From: CAG-964 sp902789345
GTDB lineage: Bacteria; Bacillota; Clostridia; Oscillospirales; Acutalibacteraceae
Length of the DNA stretch: 16,526 nucleotides
Assembly: GCA_052117325.1 (NCBI GenBank)
Contig: JBQKJJ010000029.1
Direction: 5' to 3' (one strand)
Part shown: piece after piece, positions 13,497 to 16,526 of the stretch
Numbering within the stretch: position 1 is the stretch's first letter
How the letters are laid out: every line of letters starts with the position of its first letter
Translations under genes and position numbers: made by a program
Notes under the pieces: generated by a model
What the model was told of the DNA's origin: nothing
The model's database searches: none
The model's input: the letters and a program-made list of their open reading frames with translations, nothing else

Positions 13497-16337
13497 ATGA
13501 ATAATTCTAAGCGGATTAATATTTCTGCTGAAAACACCCTTTCAAAGAAATCTTTCAAAGAGAAATTCTTTGATCAAAAGTATGTAATACTGTCATTTTT
13601 TGTACCTTTTTTAATTATGGGTATTTCATTTGCAGTATTTGAAGTTTACCCTTTTGGTGACAAGCAAATACTTGTAACTGACTTTTGGCAGCAATACTAC
13701 CCATTTTTCTGTGACTTTCAGTCTAAGCTGCAGGAAGGCTCGTCTATGCTGTGGTCTTGGGCAACAGGTCTTGGAACAAACTACATAGCCCTTATAGCCT
13801 ACTACCTGGCAAGTCCATTAAACCTACTGCTGTTTTTCGTGCCTGCTGAGATTTTAAGAGAAGCACTTACTGTTTCCTTAATGATAAAGATTGGCTGTGC
13901 AGGAATGTTTATGTCAATGTTCCTAAGGTATGTGTTTAAACGCAACAACTTCTCAATAGTATTTTTCTCAATGCTGTTTGCACTGTGTGCCTTTACAATG
14001 GGTTACTACTGGAACATTATTTGGTTTGACGCCTTTGCACTGCTGCCTTTGGTTGTGCTTGGTGCGTACAAGCTGTTAGTTGACGGCAAATATAAAACAT
14101 ATGTGGTTGCATTGGCTTTAACAATGATTACCAACTACTATATAGGATTTTTCATATGCATTTTTACTGTTATAGTTTTTATAGCTATAATGGTTATCTC
14201 AAAGCCGGGCTGGAAAGTATTTTTCAAAAAGCTGCTTACCATTGCCGGTTTTTCGGTACTTGCCCTGTGCATAGGTGCATTGTTTATGCTGCCGGCTGTA
14301 TTTGCACTGCAAAATACACACAGCGTAAACAACACAATACCGGGCATAACCGAAATTTACGACTGGAAGTACGAAAACAATGTTTTACAGTATCTGTCAG
14401 ACATTCTGGGTAACACTGTAGCCTTTACAAAACCTACAGATAAAGAGGGACTTCCAAATATTTACTGTGGATTTATCTGCGTTTTGCTTTCTGCATTTTT
14501 CTTTAGATGCAAGCAAATAACAGTAAGAGAAAAGGTACTAAGCATAAGTGTATTGGTATTCTTCTTATACTGCTGTATTTTTGACCTGCCAAACTTTATT
14601 ATGCACGGCTTCCACCTGCCAAATATGCTGCCTTACAGATTCTCATTCTTAATAAGCTTTGTACTTATTGTAATGGCGTACCGTGCATTCCTGCTTATTA
14701 ACAAGGTAGACTATTGGGATATATTCATAATGGCTGTAACAGGCGCCGCATTTATAATATTTGCATATGTTGGCCCACAAACAGTTGACGCCACAACAAA
14801 AGAACTTGACACTACAGCTGTAATTGCAACAACAGCCATAACAATAGTATATTTGGCAATATTGCTGTTAAGAAAGGTAGACATTATACCAAAGCAGGCT
14901 GTATCTGTAGGCTTGTTTGCAGTTATGCTTGTTGAAATAACCGCAGGTGCTATAATAGGCGTAAAAACCGTAAGAGTAACAGCCCACGACGGTTATCCTG
15001 ACCAAAACGAATATATGCAGGCACTAAAAACCAATATAGAAAAAAATGAAAAAGACAAATTCTACAGAATGGAAACTCAGCAAAACTACACCATTAACGA
15101 TTCCACAATATACGGTTATAATGGTGTGTCGCTGTTCTCATCTACTGTAAACGAATCAATAACAAACTTTGTGTCCGGTATGGGTATGATAGGTTGGGAC
15201 GCAGGTAACAGATACTACTACTGTGAAACATCACCTCTTACTAACTCATTCTTAGACATTAAATATCTGCTTGCACGCCGTACCACAGCTGCAGACACAA
15301 ACAACTGGACATTCTTAGAAACAAGCGGCGGTGCAAGTTCATACAAAAATAATACTCCTTTGTCGCTTGGCTTTATGACAAAGAAGGATATCAGAAGCTT
15401 TGACTATACAGAGGATGTAAACGGCAACGCTATAAAATCACCGTTTGACGCACAAAACAGTCTGTTTAGAAAGTCTACAGGGGTAAACAAGGACATATTT
15501 ACTCCTCTTGATGCAAGCCCATTGTCATCAGGCTTCCCTGTATCTATACTTTCAAACTCATCATATTCTTGTGACGCAACCAGCGAGGCAGGAACATTAA
15601 CACTTACATACGATGTTTTGGCAGACAACACACCTATCTATGCTTATACAAGCTGTGAAAACTGTACAAACAATACAATTACAATTACCTGTGGTACTAA
15701 CGCAGCCAAAACCTATGAGGTTAGATTCCCTTATATTATTTCTCTTGGCGTATATAACAAGGGCGACAAAATAAAGGTTGAAATTCCATATGCTCAGGGT
15801 ACATCAGGAACATGTAATGTATGGATCTGTCAGTTTGACGAAAAGACCTACAAGCAGGGCTATGATACACTTAACGATGAATTGTTTGAAGTAACAGAAA
15901 ACAACACTTCATCAATAAAGGGTACTATAACAGCTAAGGAAGACGGTGTAATGTACACATCAATTCCGTATGAAAGCGGTTGGACAGCCTATGTTGACGG
16001 TAAAGAAACAGAAATAACACCTATTGCCAACAACGCTTTGGTTTCTATAGACCTAACAGCCGGCACACATACGGTTGAATTTAAGTACATACCAAAGGGA
16101 TTTGTTCCGGCAGTTATTTTGTTCACAGCAGGTATATTGGTATTTGCAGCAATAATTATCTTTGAAAATTTTTATTTGAAAAAGAAGAAAAATCGTACAC
16201 TTCTTCAACCGATTGAAAGCACTGCTCTTAAAGAACTTGTTTTCTATGAGGAGGATGACGATAAAATAGATATTGCAAGCAATAAGGATAAATCAAAGTC
16301 AACACAAACCGGTAAATCCGACAAAAAGAAAAAATAA
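13497..16337 (+). CDS. YfhO-family polytopic membrane protein, putative GT-C type glycosyltransferase
   Basis: This 946-residue membrane protein belongs to the YfhO family. A basic N-terminus (1-28) precedes roughly a dozen hydrophobic segments between residues 29 and 490, then a large extracytoplasmic region (about 490-867), a last membrane helix (868-890) and a lysine-rich cytoplasmic tail ending KSDKKKK. The first outer loop holds the family stretch YPFGDKQILVTDFWQQYYPF (51-70), whose Asp62 is where GT-C enzymes keep a catalytic acidic residue. In Bacillus and Listeria, YfhO-type proteins are implicated in glycosylating teichoic acids with undecaprenyl-phosphate sugars; the target here is unknown. 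An in-frame TGA at 13488-13490 rules out a longer ATG start in this frame. AGAAAGG lies 12 nt upstream. It is monocistronic, with promoter and terminator, and no csbB- or gtcA-like neighbour is in view. Confidence 0.88.
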   Translation: MNNSKRINISAENTLSKKSFKEKFFDQKYVILSFFVPFLIMGISFAVFEVYPFGDKQILVTDFWQQYYPFFCDFQSKLQEGSSMLWSWATGLGTNYIALIAYYLASPLNLLLFFVPAEILREALTVSLMIKIGCAGMFMSMFLRYVFKRNNFSIVFFSMLFALCAFTMGYYWNIIWFDAFALLPLVVLGAYKLLVDGKYKTYVVALALTMITNYYIGFFICIFTVIVFIAIMVISKPGWKVFFKKLLTIAGFSVLALCIGALFMLPAVFALQNTHSVNNTIPGITEIYDWKYENNVLQYLSDILGNTVAFTKPTDKEGLPNIYCGFICVLLSAFFFRCKQITVREKVLSISVLVFFLYCCIFDLPNFIMHGFHLPNMLPYRFSFLISFVLIVMAYRAFLLINKVDYWDIFIMAVTGAAFIIFAYVGPQTVDATTKELDTTAVIATTAITIVYLAILLLRKVDIIPKQAVSVGLFAVMLVEITAGAIIGVKTVRVTAHDGYPDQNEYMQALKTNIEKNEKDKFYRMETQQNYTINDSTIYGYNGVSLFSSTVNESITNFVSGMGMIGWDAGNRYYYCETSPLTNSFLDIKYLLARRTTAADTNNWTFLETSGGASSYKNNTPLSLGFMTKKDIRSFDYTEDVNGNAIKSPFDAQNSLFRKSTGVNKDIFTPLDASPLSSGFPVSILSNSSYSCDATSEAGTLTLTYDVLADNTPIYAYTSCENCTNNTITITCGTNAAKTYEVRFPYIISLGVYNKGDKIKVEIPYAQGTSGTCNVWICQFDEKTYKQGYDTLNDELFEVTENNTSSIKGTITAKEDGVMYTSIPYESGWTAYVDGKETEITPIANNALVSIDLTAGTHTVEFKYIPKGFVPAVILFTAGILVFAAIIIFENFYLKKKKNRTLLQPIESTALKELVFYEEDDDKIDIASNKDKSKSTQTGKSDKKKK

Positions 16338-16360
16338 TAATTAATAATTCCCGTAAAGGC

Positions 16361-16400
16361 AAAATCAGCGATAAGATAATAAATCTTATCGCTGATTTTT
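16361..16400 (+). terminator. Intrinsic terminator of the yfhO-like gene
   Basis: A perfect 17-bp stem (AAAATCAGCGATAAGAT at 16361-16377 with its complement at 16383-16399) has a 5-nt loop and runs into TTTTT, 23 bp after the stop codon. The A-rich 5' arm makes it potentially bidirectional. Confidence 0.92.
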
Positions 16401-16483
16401 ATGTCCTTATATAAATGGTCAATTGCAATAATAAGTTGAGCATTTTTAGTGTTAGAACCAGCTAGATGGTGAGAACCTTTCGG

Positions 16484-16526
16484 ATTTTCTTCTGGAGGGA
16501 GCCGCAGGCGACCAGAAGAGGAAAAT
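16484..16526. other. GC-rich imperfect hairpin at right edge, unknown role
   Basis: ATTTTC-TTCTGG (16484-16495) pairs with CCAGAA-GAG-GAAAAT (16512-16526), a 12-bp stem interrupted by a 3-nt bulge. The 16-nt apical part contains a further GCC-GCA-GGC mini-stem (16501-16509). Just upstream, AGAACC occurs twice (16454-16459 and 16472-16477). The stretch is markedly richer in GC than the intergenic DNA around it and is not part of any reading frame I can support. It could be part of a structured RNA, a mobile-element end, or a terminator of a minus-strand gene beyond the edge. The window cuts it off. Confidence 0.5.

Overview
The window reads as chromosomal DNA of a low-GC anaerobic Firmicute of class Clostridia. 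The support is a single-chain pyruvate:ferredoxin oxidoreductase, strong AGGAGG ribosome binding sites, AT-rich intergenic DNA with TTGACA/TATAAT-type promoters (several with an extended TGn -10), and close family resemblance of the proteins to clostridial enzymes. A gut Ruminococcus-like starch or glycogen user would fit, but genus assignment is inference. I see no rRNA, tRNA, CRISPR array, insertion sequence, prophage or integrase, so most of the window is core metabolism.

Layout, left to right. (1) 1-352, minus: the N-terminal part of a zinc-ribbon protein with a 63-bp/21-residue tandem repeat, cut by the window edge. (2) 546-4118, minus: pyruvate:ferredoxin oxidoreductase (nifJ/por), with its own promoter, a leader hairpin and a terminator. 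(3) 4119-4553: a divergent, very AT-rich control region holding a 15-bp direct repeat. (4) 4554-5908, plus: a two-gene unit, a soluble CBS/CorC-type protein followed by a small cysteine-motif protein of the C_GCAxxG_C_C family, ending in a strong terminator. (5) 6227-10080, minus: malQ-glgP, translationally coupled by an ATGA overlap, for breakdown of intracellular alpha-glucans to glucose-1-phosphate. (6) 10295-13149, minus: metA, proA and pncC in that transcriptional order, covering methionine synthesis, proline synthesis and NMN recycling or clean-up. (7) 13497-16337, plus: a 946-residue YfhO-family polytopic membrane protein with its own promoter and terminator. (8) The last 125 bases contain an unexplained GC-rich imperfect hairpin.

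Together, malQ and glgP feed glycolysis and the PFOR oxidises the resulting pyruvate to acetyl-CoA and reduced ferredoxin. MetA carries the Glu111 typical of acetyl-CoA-using homoserine acyltransferases, so it would draw on the same acetyl-CoA pool. No clearly novel multi-gene system is visible. The items most worth a second look are the repeat-bearing zinc-ribbon protein, the hairpin at the right edge, the nifJ control region, and the pairing of a CorC-like CBS protein with a C_GCAxxG_C_C protein.
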